Source of the DNA: Arachnia rubra
GTDB taxonomy: Bacteria > Actinomycetota > Actinomycetes > Propionibacteriales > Propionibacteriaceae
Direction of reading: 5' to 3'
NCBI RefSeq assembly: GCF_019973735.1
Contig: NZ_AP024463.1
Location: 434,001 to 498,000 of the forward strand
DNA length: 64,000 nt
Numbering within the stretch: position 1 is the stretch's first letter; each line of letters begins with the position of its first letter. Below, piece by piece: positions 42,245 to 51,832 of this stretch. The position numbers were made by a program, and so were the translations under genes. The notes beneath the pieces were generated by a model. It saw only the letters and a program-made list of their open reading frames with translations, was not told where the DNA came from and made no database searches.

Positions 42245-44305
42245 TCAGTCGCTCTGGGCCTGGATGGCGGTGATGGTGATCGTCGAGACGATGTCATCCA
42301 CCAGCGCACCACGGGACAGGTCGTTGACGGGCTTGCGGAGCCCCTGGAGCACAGGGCCGATGGCGACGGCACCGGAAGTGCGCTGCACGGCCTTGTAGGT
42401 GTTGTTTCCGGTGTTCAGGTCCGGGAAGATGAAGACCGTGGCGCGGCCCGCCACCTCAGAGCCCGGCATCTTCTTCGCGGCCACCACCTCGTCGACGGCC
42501 GCGTCGAACTGGATGGGGCCCTCCACCTTGAGGCCGGGTGCCTTCTCGCGGGCGATCCGGGTGGCCTCGCGGACCTTGTCGACGTCGGCGCCGAAACCGG
42601 AGTCGCCCGTCGAGTAGGACAGCATCGCGACGCGCGGCTCGATGCCGAAGCTGGTGGCGGTCTGGGCCGACGAGATGGCGATGTCGGCGAGCTGCTCGGG
42701 TGTCGGATCCGGGTTGACGGCGCAGTCGGCGTAGACCACCACGCGGTTGCTCATTGCCATCAGGAAGGAACCGGAAACCACCGATACGCCCGGCTTGGTC
42801 TTCACGAACTCCAGCGATGGCCGGATCGTGTTGGCAGTGGTGTTAACCGCCCCCGAGACCATGCCGTCGGCCATGCCGAGATGCACCATCATCGTGCCGA
42901 AGTACGACAGGTCGGCGAGCTTCTGGCGGGCGTCTTCGATGGTGACGCCCTTGTGGGCGCGCAGTTTTGCGTACTCGGTGGCGAATCGCTCCAGCAGCTC
43001 CGGGTCCTTCGGGTCGACGACGGTGGCCTTGGTCAGGTTGAGGCCCAGCTCCGCGGCGCGGCGGGAGACCGCCCCCGCCTCGCCGAGGAGGATGATGTCG
43101 GCGACGTGACGCTGCAACACCACGTCGGCGGCGGCCAGTACCCGGTCGTCCGTGGACTCGGGCAGCACGATCCGCTTCGACTCCCGCCGGGCCATCTGCA
43201 TCAGCTGGTGGTCGAACATGTTCGGGGTGCGGATCTCGGCGCGCGGCAGCTCTATGGCCGCCAGCAGCGCGTCCTCGTCGACGTGACGGTCGAACAGGGT
43301 GCGTGCCAGCTCCACCTTCCGCGGCGAGCTGGTGGCCACCCCGCTCACCTCGCGCAGCGCGATGGCCGTGGAGAAGGTGTCGTTGACGGTCGATCCGATG
43401 GGAAGGTCGACCTCGGAGTCGCTGAGCAGCTTCGCCACCGCATCCGGGATCTCGAATCCGCCGGTCAGCAGCAACGAAGCCAGCGGGCCGTAGGTGGCTG
43501 AGCGGTGCGCCATGATCAGCGCCGGCAGCAGGTCCAGGCGGTCGGCCGGGACGATGACAGTCGCCTCCTTCTGGAGGTAGGGCAGCAGGTTCGGCAGGGT
43601 CATGCCCGCCACGAGCGTCGTCAGCGACTCCCGGCTCAGGCCCTCCTGGCTGCCCCGCCACAGCGTCGCGTCAACGGCCTCGAAATGCTGGCCGACCGAC
43701 GGGGCATCCAGCAGATCGTTCTGCTCAAGCACCGCGACGAAGACATCCCGTACCTTGCCCAGCGCGTCGGCGAGCTCGTCGGCGAGGAGCGGCTCGGCGC
43801 GGGTGGCGATGATGCCCACGACTGTGTTGTGACGGGCCTCGAAGGCCTCGATGGCCTCCTCCGCCATGCGCTGGACCTCCACGGTCGAGCGGTCCGCCGC
43901 GCGGCACACGTACAGCACCGGCGCGTTCAGGTTGGCGGCGATGACGGCGTTGTGGTCCAACTCGGTGCCGATGGTCAGATCGTCGAAGTCGGAGCCGAGG
44001 ATCACGACCGCATCGAAACGCTCCGCCAGAGCCGAGTATTTCGTGACGATGGTGTCGATGGCCGCCTCGGGGTCGCTGGCCCAGTCGGCGTAGGTGACCC
44101 CGACGGTGTCCGCGACCTCCTGATGCCGCAGGGTCTTAGTTGCCAGCAGCGCCTCCGTGATGCCGTCGGCCTCCAGGGACTCCACCAGCGGCCGGAAGAA
44201 ACCCACCGACCGGACTTGACGCGCGAGCAACTCCAGCACGCCTAGAGCGATGGCGCTCTTGCTGACCTGCCACTCCGATGAAGCAATGTAAACGCATCTG
44301 GTCAC
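42245..44305 (-). CDS. pta: phosphate acetyltransferase, long form
   Basis: 686 residues from GTG 44305 (VTRCVYIASSEWQVSKSAIA), which gives the normal N-terminus. The longer frame to 44530 adds a low-complexity stretch with no similarity. It has an N-terminal P-loop-like/DRTGG region (about 1-350) and a C-terminal acetyltransferase domain with RIVLPESTDDR, MVHLGMADGMVSGAVNTTANT and FPDLNTGNNTYKAVQR. It makes acetyl phosphate from acetyl-CoA. The long form is often regulated through its N-terminal part. Confidence 0.95.
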   Translation of the reverse strand: MTRCVYIASSEWQVSKSAIALGVLELLARQVRSVGFFRPLVESLEADGITEALLATKTLRHQEVADTVGVTYADWASDPEAAIDTIVTKYSALAERFDAVVILGSDFDDLTIGTELDHNAVIAANLNAPVLYVCRAADRSTVEVQRMAEEAIEAFEARHNTVVGIIATRAEPLLADELADALGKVRDVFVAVLEQNDLLDAPSVGQHFEAVDATLWRGSQEGLSRESLTTLVAGMTLPNLLPYLQKEATVIVPADRLDLLPALIMAHRSATYGPLASLLLTGGFEIPDAVAKLLSDSEVDLPIGSTVNDTFSTAIALREVSGVATSSPRKVELARTLFDRHVDEDALLAAIELPRAEIRTPNMFDHQLMQMARRESKRIVLPESTDDRVLAAADVVLQRHVADIILLGEAGAVSRRAAELGLNLTKATVVDPKDPELLERFATEYAKLRAHKGVTIEDARQKLADLSYFGTMMVHLGMADGMVSGAVNTTANTIRPSLEFVKTKPGVSVVSGSFLMAMSNRVVVYADCAVNPDPTPEQLADIAISSAQTATSFGIEPRVAMLSYSTGDSGFGADVDKVREATRIAREKAPGLKVEGPIQFDAAVDEVVAAKKMPGSEVAGRATVFIFPDLNTGNNTYKAVQRTSGAVAIGPVLQGLRKPVNDLSRGALVDDIVSTITITAIQAQSD

Positions 44306-44461
44306 GAACCCCAGCCTAGCGGACTGCCGGCGTGCCGGCTGTCTCGTGAAGCAGGGAAGGACCGGGTTAATGCCCCACGGGAGGTCCGGGTCCGGTAGCG
44401 TTACCCCCGGCCTCCATGGCTGGGGGCGAACTGGCTTGGGAAGAGCTCCGAAAGGAAGGCA

Positions 44462-45874
44462 ATGTCGCGCACCGAGACCGACCTGCTGGGCGACCGCGAG
44501 GTCCCTGATGATGCCTGGTATGGCATCCACACGCTGAGGGCAATGGAGAATTTCCCCATCTCCGGGGTGACCGTGAACTCAGTTCCTGAGCTGATCCGCG
44601 GCATGGTCCTGGTGAAGAAGGCGGCTGCACTCGCGAACCGGGAGCTCGGGGTGCTGCCGGGCTGGGTGGCGCGGGCCATTCTCCAGGCTTGCGACGAGGT
44701 GCTCAAGAAGGGACGGTGCATGGACCAGTTCCCGATCGACGTCTTCCAGGGCGGCGCCGGCACGTCGGTCAACATGAACACCAACGAGGTCCTGGCGAAC
44801 CTGGCGCTGGAGCATCTCGGGTTCTCGAAGGGCCGCTACGACATCGTCGACCCCAATGACCACGTCAACCACAGCCAGTCCACCAACGACACCTTCCCGA
44901 CGGGATTCCGGGTGGCTCTCGACCACGTGTTCGGGAAGCTGTCGGACGCGGTCGAGGAGCTGTCGGATGCCTTCTACGACAAGGGCGAGGAGTTCGAGCA
45001 CATCCTCAAGCTCGGACGCACCCAGCTCCAGGACGCGGTGCCCATGACGCTCGGCCAGGAGTTCACAGCCTTCGCGGTGAACCTGGAGGAGGAACTGCGG
45101 CACCTTGAATACGCGCGCTCGCTGCTGCTGGAGGTGAACCTGGGGGCGACCGCCATCGGCACCGGGCTGAACGCGCCGCCCGGATACCGGGAACTAGCCG
45201 TCAAATACCTGGCGGAGGTCACGGAGAGGCCGTTCGTCACCGCCGCCGACCTGATCGAGGCGACCTCCGACACCGGCGCCTACGTGATGGCGCACGCGGC
45301 CTGCAAGCGCCTGGCCTCGAAGCTGTCGAAGATCTGCAACGACTTGCGCCTGCTCAGCTCCGGGCCGCGCGCCGGGCTGAACGAGATCAACCTGCCCGCG
45401 ATGCAGGCTGGTAGCTCGATCATGCCCGCCAAGGTCAACCCCGTCATCCCGGAGGTCGTCAACCAGATCACCTTCAAGGTGCGCGGGAACGACTTCACCG
45501 TCGGGCTGGGAGCCGAGGCAGGGCAGCTGCAGCTGAATGCGATGGAGCCGGTGATCGCGCAGGCGCTGTTCGAGTCGATCCGCCTGCTGACCTCAGGCTG
45601 CGATGTGCTGCGGACCCGCTGCGTCAGCGGCATCACCGCCAACAAAGAGATCTGCGAGCGCTACGTCCGTGACTCGATCTCCGTGGTGACCCTCCTCAAC
45701 GACTACATCGGGCACCGCGCCGGCGACGAGGTGGGGCAGGAAGCGGCCAAGTCGGGCAAGTCGGTGCGCGACATCGTCCTGGAACGCGGTCTCCTGGACG
45801 AGACCACCGTGGACCGGCTGCTGTCCTTCGAGAACCTGACCGGAAACGAGAAGATCAGCGAGGTCGCAGGATGA
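44462..45874 (+). CDS. aspA: aspartate ammonia-lyase
   Basis: 470 residues of the fumarase/aspartase superfamily. [44 protein letters not shown] and the signature [12 protein letters not shown] are present. It releases ammonia from aspartate to give fumarate, which propionibacteria use as an electron acceptor toward succinate (family knowledge). The RBS AAAGGAAGG precedes ATG 44462. It is divergent from pta. Confidence 0.95.
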   Translation: MSRTETDLLGDREVPDDAWYGIHTLRAMENFPISGVTVNSVPELIRGMVLVKKAAALANRELGVLPGWVARAILQACDEVLKKGRCMDQFPIDVFQGGAGTSVNMNTNEVLANLALEHLGFSKGRYDIVDPNDHVNHSQSTNDTFPTGFRVALDHVFGKLSDAVEELSDAFYDKGEEFEHILKLGRTQLQDAVPMTLGQEFTAFAVNLEEELRHLEYARSLLLEVNLGATAIGTGLNAPPGYRELAVKYLAEVTERPFVTAADLIEATSDTGAYVMAHAACKRLASKLSKICNDLRLLSSGPRAGLNEINLPAMQAGSSIMPAKVNPVIPEVVNQITFKVRGNDFTVGLGAEAGQLQLNAMEPVIAQALFESIRLLTSGCDVLRTRCVSGITANKEICERYVRDSISVVTLLNDYIGHRAGDEVGQEAAKSGKSVRDIVLERGLLDETTVDRLLSFENLTGNEKISEVAG

Positions 45875-45902
45875 CAGCGGGGAATCCTGGTGGATGCCCA
45901 GG

Positions 45903-46565
45903 TCAGAGGGCGATGAGACGGTCGCTGATCCTGTCGTAGGTGTCCACGTCAATGCCGACGCAGTTCGTCAGATCATCAGGATGCAGGAATTTTCCGAGTT
46001 CCTGGCGGGTGCTGATGATCTGGTCTGCTTGGGCTTGGGTGAGGTCCAGCATTTTCACGAAAGTTGTGGCTGGGACGCTATTGATGTCCACCAGACCGCC
46101 ATCGTCGTATTGACGTGGGAGGTCAGGCCTGCCGATCCGGAGCTCGCGCGCCATCCGCGGGTCCTCTTGCGCCAGCTTCAGAGCATCGCTTCGCCTCTGC
46201 AGGGCAGCGCGTGCTTGGGCCAGGGCGGCCTCGTTCCGGTTGGCGGTCATGAGGGTAGGTCTTGGCTGCGCCTGCAGTTGTGTAGCACCATTTCCCCAGT
46301 CGAGCTGTTGTGCTGTCATCATCGTGTAAACCGTGGAGGCGATGAGGTTGGTGATCGCCAGCAGGGTGCCAGCGGTAGAGCCGCTGTCAGTGTCAGTTGA
46401 AACAAGCATGAATGTCGCAACCGTGGCTATGCCTGAGCCGGCGCACCAGGCCCAAGCGCGCTTGGTGCCCTGCTTGAGTGCGATGGCGAAGGGGCCAACC
46501 ACAGCAAACAGCCCCGCGGACAGAACAGGAACCAGCCATAACCAAGCCGGTGGTTTGCTTCGCAT
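45903..46565 (-). CDS. membrane protein with C-terminal helix-hairpin-helix domain
   Basis: 220 residues. Three or so N-terminal hydrophobic helices (LWLVPVLSAGLFAVVGPFAI, GSGIATVATFMLV, LLAITNLIASTVYTM), then a charged Ala/Arg-rich helix and a ComEA-like helix-hairpin-helix (VDINSVPATTFVKMLDLT, DLTNCVGIDVDTYDRI). HhH pairs bind DNA non-specifically or mediate protein contacts. The domain here is inside or outside depending on the helix count. It is convergent with aspA, 28 bp apart. Function unknown. Confidence 0.7.
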   Translation of the reverse strand: MRSKPPAWLWLVPVLSAGLFAVVGPFAIALKQGTKRAWAWCAGSGIATVATFMLVSTDTDSGSTAGTLLAITNLIASTVYTMMTAQQLDWGNGATQLQAQPRPTLMTANRNEAALAQARAALQRRSDALKLAQEDPRMARELRIGRPDLPRQYDDGGLVDINSVPATTFVKMLDLTQAQADQIISTRQELGKFLHPDDLTNCVGIDVDTYDRISDRLIAL

Positions 46566-46710
46566 CGTTGCACCTCTCCCGGAAACATACAGACCGCACC
46601 CAGCGGACAGTGCAGATCTTATCGTGCGCCCTCGTCGGATCCTTGGCCGGGGTCAGCTAAATAGGATGTTCTGAGGGGCAAGGGCTTACTGACCTGCGAG
46701 GACTTCTGTC

Positions 46711-47304
46711 CTATCTTGTGGAGCTCTTTACCTCGTCGGTGAATAGCAGATAGATGAGCCAGATCGTCAAGCCCACTTCAATGGTGAAGATTAATGTGTT
46801 GATTAGGGCGTACAACATAGTGATTCCCTCAATGTTGCTGGGATTTCCTAGCGGCACCACATTCAGGATCTCGAATGCCAGTATGATGATCAGGTTGGCG
46901 AAGCTGAATCCGAGCAGCTGGCCATATCCCCGCTTTTTGAAGAAGAAACGCAGGCCACAGGTAAACAGACCGAGTCCGAAGGCGAAGGGGAAGAAGCTGA
47001 GGTTGACGAACGGTGAGGACGAGGTGGCTCCGATGATCGTGAAGTAGATCACCTCGAAAAGCCGTCTCAAGCCTTCGGGGAGAGCCATCGCTCCAACGAT
47101 GATTGCCAGGAGCGCTGCCGTGGTGGTCTTGGGCGAGTTTGAGGCCGAGGATGGTCCGTCATATGGATATGCGGTGTTGTGATATCCGTTCGGCTGGCCA
47201 GGTCCGGGTGCGAAGCCGGATTGCTGAGGGAATGACGGCGGGCCTTGGAGGCCATTTCCTGGTGCTGGCTGCCCAGGATTTCCCGGTGTGTAGTGAGTGC
47301 TCAC
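46711..47304 (-). CDS. Pro/Gly-rich N-terminus, four-helix membrane protein
   Basis: 197 residues. Residues 1-60 are disordered and rich in Pro, Gly, Gln and Asn. About four membrane helices follow (AALLAIIVGAMAL, FFPFAFGLGLFTCG, LLGFSFANLIIILAF, ALINTLIFTIEVGLTIWLIY). No family recognised. The plan of a disordered cytoplasmic tail plus small membrane core is common in actinobacteria. AT-richer than its neighbours. Confidence 0.65.
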   Translation of the reverse strand: MSTHYTPGNPGQPAPGNGLQGPPSFPQQSGFAPGPGQPNGYHNTAYPYDGPSSASNSPKTTTAALLAIIVGAMALPEGLRRLFEVIYFTIIGATSSSPFVNLSFFPFAFGLGLFTCGLRFFFKKRGYGQLLGFSFANLIIILAFEILNVVPLGNPSNIEGITMLYALINTLIFTIEVGLTIWLIYLLFTDEVKSSTR

Positions 47305-47435
47305 TCACATTGCCTTTCTGGAGGTTTCCCTATCACGCCAGAGTGACAAGATAGCAATTAGTTTAACAGCTGAGGAGGTCATGCATGAGTAGTCGGTGGA
47401 CAGCGGAATTCCTCGTCGGCATCAGGTTGCCTGCG

Positions 47436-47451
47436 GCTGTGAATAAGCCTT
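47436..47451. repeat. solitary IS/MITE-type end
   Basis: GCTGTGAATAAGCCTT matches the right end of the MITE at 38884-38899 (GCTGTGAATAAGCTTC) and ends on the stop codon of the downstream nfo gene. No partner end was found nearby. Confidence 0.4.
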
Positions 47452-48238
47452 ACGGGTTTTCACTGCCCAGCTGCTCTCTCAGCCAGGCGATCTCGGCCGC
47501 GTGGTTCTCCGGCGGAGTCTCCAGCATGACCGGAGCCTTCGCCTCGCGCAGCAGCGCCAACAGGACCTCCGGGTCGAGCTGGCCCTGGCCCAGCGGGGCG
47601 TGACGGTCACGCCCCGACCCCGCCATGTCGCGGGAGTCATTGCAGTGGACCAGGTCGATGCGCCCGGTGATGCCCAGGACCTCGGGGGCCACCGTTTCCA
47701 GGTCCAGCCCGGCGGCGTGCGCGTGGCAGGTGTCCAGGCACAGCCCAACGCCATCGAGGTTCCCGGAGCCGTCGAGGGTGTCCCAGAGCGCCCGGATGGA
47801 CTCCAGGTATCGCATCATCGCCTTCTTGCCGCCCGCGGTGTTCTCGATCAGGATCGGCACCTTCAGATCCAGGCCGTCGACGCACTTGCGCCAGTTGTCG
47901 TAGCCCCGCTGCTGGTCCTCATCGGCGGTGACGTGCCCACCGTGGACGATCACGCCCCGCGCCCCGATCGCAGCCGCCTCATCGATGGTCTGTTGCAGCA
48001 GCTTGCGCGACGGGATCCGGATCCGGTTGTTCGTGGATGCGACATTGATGACGTAGGCGGCATGCACGTAGAGTCCGACCCCCGCGTCCTCGGCCTGCGC
48101 CTTCAGTGTGGCGGCGTCAGGAGCGGCGGGGCGTTTCCACGACTGCGGGTCGCCGAACATCACCTGGGCGATGTCCGCCCCGACGGCGCTCGCCTGCGAG
48201 ATCGCAGCCGCCACGTCAACATGCGCACCAATCAGCAT
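47450..48238 (-). CDS. nfo: deoxyribonuclease IV (AP endonuclease)
   Basis: 262 residues, TIM-barrel endonuclease IV family. Zinc-ligand motifs: GAHV at the N-terminus, VHAAYVINVAS, VIVHGGH, IENTAGG, LCLDTCHAHAAG, LVHCNDSRD, GSGRDRHAPLGQG and MLETPP. It cuts DNA at abasic sites and removes 3' blocking groups in base-excision repair. The final codons lie against a mobile-element end (47436-47451), which may have replaced the original downstream region. Confidence 0.92.
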   Translation of the reverse strand: MLIGAHVDVAAAISQASAVGADIAQVMFGDPQSWKRPAAPDAATLKAQAEDAGVGLYVHAAYVINVASTNNRIRIPSRKLLQQTIDEAAAIGARGVIVHGGHVTADEDQQRGYDNWRKCVDGLDLKVPILIENTAGGKKAMMRYLESIRALWDTLDGSGNLDGVGLCLDTCHAHAAGLDLETVAPEVLGITGRIDLVHCNDSRDMAGSGRDRHAPLGQGQLDPEVLLALLREAKAPVMLETPPENHAAEIAWLREQLGSENP

Positions 48239-48316
48239 GGAACCAGCCTAGGAGATCCCACTGGCAGGGACCGGCTGACCCGCGACGCATCGCGGGGCGG
48301 TTTTGCCTGCGCCAGC

Positions 48317-49435
48317 TCAGGCCGCCGCATCTCGCGCGGCCGCGGCCGTCAGCTGGGCCATGCCACTCAGACCCGCGTCGGCTCCCAGCGATGCCGCCTC
48401 GATCCGCAGCGACTCGGTCATCAGCGGATGGCAGCCGTCGTAGATCCGGGCCCGCACGGCTGTGATGAAGTGCTGCGACGACGCCAGGCCGCCGGTCAGG
48501 AACAGCGCCTGCGGGTTGAAGAAGCTCACCACCGAACTCAGAACCTCACCCAGCAGCGACCCGGCGGTGCGGATCATCGTGGTGGCCTCCGGGTCGCCGT
48601 TGTGGGTCAGCGCCAGGACATCCGCGGTGGTCTCGACCCCGGCTCCCTGCTCCTGCAGCCCCGCGACGATGCCCGCCCCTGACGCCACCGTCTCCAGGCA
48701 GCCGATCTTCCCGCAGGTGCAGGGCCGCTCCCCGGCGGCATGGATCACCGTGTGGGTGACGTCCCCGGCGGCGAAGGTGGCCCCCCGGTACAGCTGCCCT
48801 GCGACGATGATGCCGGATCCGATGGCCGTGCCCGCCTTGATGGTGATGGAGTCGCCATCGGTCCCGAACTGGGCCCGGTGCTCCCCGAGCGCCATCGCGT
48901 TCGCGTCGTTCTCCACGATGGCTGGCACCCCGAAGAGCTCCGTGAGCGCCTCCCGCACCGGGAACCCGGCCCAGCCCGGCATCCGTGACGGCAGCCTCAC
49001 CGTCCCCGGGTCCGGCTGCACTGGTCCCGGCAGCGCCAGGCCCACTCCCAGCAGTGGCCCCTTGGCGTCCTGCTCGCGCAGGAGGCCCGCTAGGGACTCC
49101 ATCACCTTCTCTGGGCCGTCGGCCACCGCGACCGGTGCGGTCGCGGAGTGCAGCAGCCCTCCCGCCTGGTCGGCCACGCCGAGCCGGGCGTGGTGCCCGC
49201 CCAGGTCGGCGACGAGCAGGTGCCCGAGGGGCCGGTTCAGGCGCAGCCGCCGCCGCGGCCGCCCGCCGCCGGAGGAGACCATCCCGTCCTCAATGATGAC
49301 GCCCTCCTCGATCAGCTGCCCGACCCAGGTGGATGCCGTCGACGGGGCGACGTTGAGCAGGCGTGCCAGATCAGCGCGTGACGTGGCTGATCCGTCGGCC
49401 AGCAGCTCTGGGATGCGCGGATGGGGGCGTGCCAT
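48317..49435 (-). CDS. ROK-family transcriptional repressor
   Basis: 372 residues. An N-terminal winged helix (SRADLARLLNVAPSTASTWV) is followed by a ROK sugar-binding fold: LLVADLGGHHARLG, VENDANAMALGEH and the zinc-type CTCGKIGCLE. It should bind the control region of the divergent sugar operon and be released by the sugar or its phosphate. It diverges from the solute-binding protein gene by 211 bp. Confidence 0.9.
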   Translation of the reverse strand: MARPHPRIPELLADGSATSRADLARLLNVAPSTASTWVGQLIEEGVIIEDGMVSSGGGRPRRRLRLNRPLGHLLVADLGGHHARLGVADQAGGLLHSATAPVAVADGPEKVMESLAGLLREQDAKGPLLGVGLALPGPVQPDPGTVRLPSRMPGWAGFPVREALTELFGVPAIVENDANAMALGEHRAQFGTDGDSITIKAGTAIGSGIIVAGQLYRGATFAAGDVTHTVIHAAGERPCTCGKIGCLETVASGAGIVAGLQEQGAGVETTADVLALTHNGDPEATTMIRTAGSLLGEVLSSVVSFFNPQALFLTGGLASSQHFITAVRARIYDGCHPLMTESLRIEAASLGADAGLSGMAQLTAAAARDAAA

Positions 49436-49556
49436 GCCGACACTTTAACCGATTCCAAATTAACTGACTGCAATTGTAAAAAATTTTCCATATGCCCAGG
49501 ACAGGCGGGAAAAGCAGGCCTTAGGTCACGGTTCTGCAACGGACCAGGGTCTCCGC

Positions 49557-49586
49557 TTGCGTTGGCCGATCGGCTTACCCTACGCT
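49557..49586 (+). promoter_or_regulatory. candidate promoter of the sugar operon
   Basis: TTGCGT (49557-49562) and TACGCT (49581-49586) are 18 bp apart, 60 bp upstream of the start codon. Consensus match only. Confidence 0.35.
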
Positions 49587-49619
49587 CACTTACGCCATTA
49601 AGGCGCACAACTTAGTTCG

Positions 49620-49636
49620 CTGACAAATTAAGTCAG
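49620..49636 (+). promoter_or_regulatory. candidate ROK operator
   Basis: CTGACAAATTAAGTCAG has 5-bp arms (CTGAC/GTCAG). It lies between the predicted start of transcription and the RBS AGAGGAGGAG. A related AAATTAACTGAC sits near the start of the ROK gene (about 49458-49469). AT-rich palindromes of this type are usual for ROK repressors. Confidence 0.45.
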
Positions 49637-49646
49637 AGGAGGAGCA

Positions 49647-50919
49647 ATGAAGTTCAAGATCCGCAAGGCCATAGCGCTCGCGGCCGTTGCCGCGTTGGCG
49701 CTCACCGGCTGCTCCAGCAAGGGGGGCGGCAGCGACACCACCGGTGAGAACGGCAAGACGAGGATCGTCGTCGACATGTGGGCGGGCGGCCAGAAGGACA
49801 CTGACGCCCTGAAGAAGCAGGTGGAGATCGCCCAGAAGGCCCTCCCCGACATCCAGATCGAGCTTCGCACCGCTCCCTGGGGTGACTTCTTCACCAAGCT
49901 CACCACCAACATGGGCACCGACAACATGGCCTGCGTCACCGGTATGAACTCCGGGAAGCTCACCGACTATAAGTCCGGTTTCGCGGAGCTCACCGAGGCC
50001 GACCTGGCTACCGCCGGCCTGAAGTCCTCCGACTTCGCGAAGGACGCGACGCAGATCCTGAGCAACGGCGGCACCATGTACGGCCTGCCCTTCGACATGG
50101 CCACCATGCTCGTCTACCACAACGCCGACATGATCAGCTCCACCGGCGCCCCCCCAGCCCAAGAACGGGTGGACCTTCGACGACTTCGAGGCCACCGCGG
50201 CGGCCGCCACCAAGGACGGCAAGCAGGGCTTCGGGATCGGCATGGGCGACTTCCAGTGGCAGGCCCTTCCCATCTCCAAGTCCGGCACCCAGCCGGTTAC
50301 CGCCGACGGCAAGCTCGACATCGCGAACCCGGCCTTCGCCGAGGCCTCCACCTGGTACGCGGGCCTGGTCACCGAGAAGAAGGTCGCGCTTCCTGCCGCC
50401 TCGGCCTCCGAGGCGGGCTGGGGTGAGGACCAGTTCTCTAACGGCAACGCCGCGATGGCCGTCGATGGCACCTGGAGCGCCGTCAGCTACCTCAAGAACG
50501 ACGCCGGCTTCAAGGTTGGCATGACGAACCTGCCCGCACCCGCCGGCGGTAAGGCGAAGGGCCTGATCCTCGGCTCCGGGTATGGCATCGCCAAGAGCTG
50601 CAAGGACAAGGAGTCCGCGCTGAAGGTGATGGGCGCCCTACTCAGCAAGGAGGCCCAGGACTACGTGGCCAGCTCCGGGCGTTCCTACCCGGCCCGCGCC
50701 GAGTCCCAGCCGCTGTACTTCGAGTCCATCGATGAGCAGTACCGCGACGTCGTCAAGCAGGCCTTCGACGCCGCCTTCGCCAACGTCGAGGGCCAGAACG
50801 TGTCCCCGAACTGGTCCAAGGTCAACTCCTACATCCAGCCTGAGCTGGTCAACGTCTACACCGGCGCCAAGCCGATGTCCGAGGTGCTGACCTCTGCCCA
50901 GCAGCAGTTCCAGCAGTGA
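49647..50919 (+). pseudogene. sugar ABC solute-binding lipoprotein, frameshifted in a C7 tract
   Basis: Cluster-1 sugar-binding protein with a lipoprotein signal (LALTGC, Cys22), GTRIVVDMWAGG-type start, TMYGLPFDMATMLVYHNADM, and in the second frame NGWTFDDFEATA, GNAAMAVDGTWS and GSGYGIAKSC. The frame changes at a run of seven C (50149-50155). With six C the two parts join into a 423-residue protein of normal length and domain order. As sequenced the first frame runs on to 50426 and lacks the C-terminal lobe. This could be a read error, a real mutation or a slippage switch. It is first in the sugar operon. Confidence 0.8.
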
Positions 50920-50935
50920 CGGGGAACGGAAGCTG

Positions 50936-51832
50936 ATGTCCTCCTCCAAAGGGGCCCTGAGTAGGGCCGAGTCCCGCCAGGCGCTGGGTTTCGTGAGCCC
51001 GGCCCTGGTGGGCCTCGGCCTGTTCACACTCTTCCCGGTGGGACTGTCCATCGTGATGAGCCTGTTCAACTGGCCCACCTTCGGAACGCGCACCTTCAAC
51101 GGCTTCGGGAACTACCTGAAGCTGTTCACCGTCAGCCCCGACTTCTGGCCCGCCATGCGCAATACGTTCGTATTCGCCATTGCCTATGTGCCCATCAACA
51201 TCGCCTGCTCGCTCGGGCTTGCGGTGGCGCTCAGCTCCCGCATCCGGGGGCGTGGCGCGCTGCGGGTGCTGTTCTTCATCCCCGTCGTCACCCCGATGGT
51301 GGCGAATATCCTGGTCTGGAAGATGCTGCTGCAGCCGCAGGGCGCTCTCAACGGCGCCAGCCAGGCCTGGCTCGGGATCAACCTGCCCCACTTCCTCGCC
51401 GACCCCTTCTGGGCGATGACGATGGTTGTGGTCATGTCGGTGTGGCAGGGCCTCGGGTACAACATGCTGATCTTCTCGGCGGTGCTGGAGCAGCTCCCGG
51501 AGAGCGTCATCGAGGCCGCCCGCATCGACGGCGCGACGGGCCTGAGGCTGTTCTTCCGCGTGACGCTGCCGATGATCTCCCCAGCGCTGTTCTTCGCGAC
51601 GGTGATGACGATGATTGGATCGCTGCAGGTCTTCGCCCAGCCGCAGCTGCTGACCGGCGGCGGCCCCGGCAACGCGACCCAGCCCATCGTCCAGTTCATC
51701 TACAACAACGGTTTCAAGTTCCAGGACCTCGGCCTGGCCGCTGCCGCCGCCTGGATCCTGTTCGCGGTGATCATCGTCCTGACCGCCTTGCAGTTCAAGG
51801 CCCAGAAGAAGTGGGTGCACTATGAGCACTGA
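50936..51832 (+). CDS. sugar ABC transporter permease (MalF-like)
   Basis: 298 residues, six membrane helices, with the permease loop SVIEAARIDGATGLRLFFRVTLPMI that docks the ATPase. Cluster-1 (CUT1) importer for di- or oligosaccharides. It lies 17 bp after the binding-protein gene and overlaps the next permease by 11 bp. No ATPase gene is in the operon, so a shared MsmK/MalK-type ATPase elsewhere must drive it. Confidence 0.9.
   Translation: MSSSKGALSRAESRQALGFVSPALVGLGLFTLFPVGLSIVMSLFNWPTFGTRTFNGFGNYLKLFTVSPDFWPAMRNTFVFAIAYVPINIACSLGLAVALSSRIRGRGALRVLFFIPVVTPMVANILVWKMLLQPQGALNGASQAWLGINLPHFLADPFWAMTMVVVMSVWQGLGYNMLIFSAVLEQLPESVIEAARIDGATGLRLFFRVTLPMISPALFFATVMTMIGSLQVFAQPQLLTGGGPGNATQPIVQFIYNNGFKFQDLGLAAAAAWILFAVIIVLTALQFKAQKKWVHYEH

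Noticed and set aside
44306..44530. N-terminal extension of Pta
   Set aside because: Low-complexity Pro-rich sequence, no similarity; GTG 44305 gives the normal family N-terminus.
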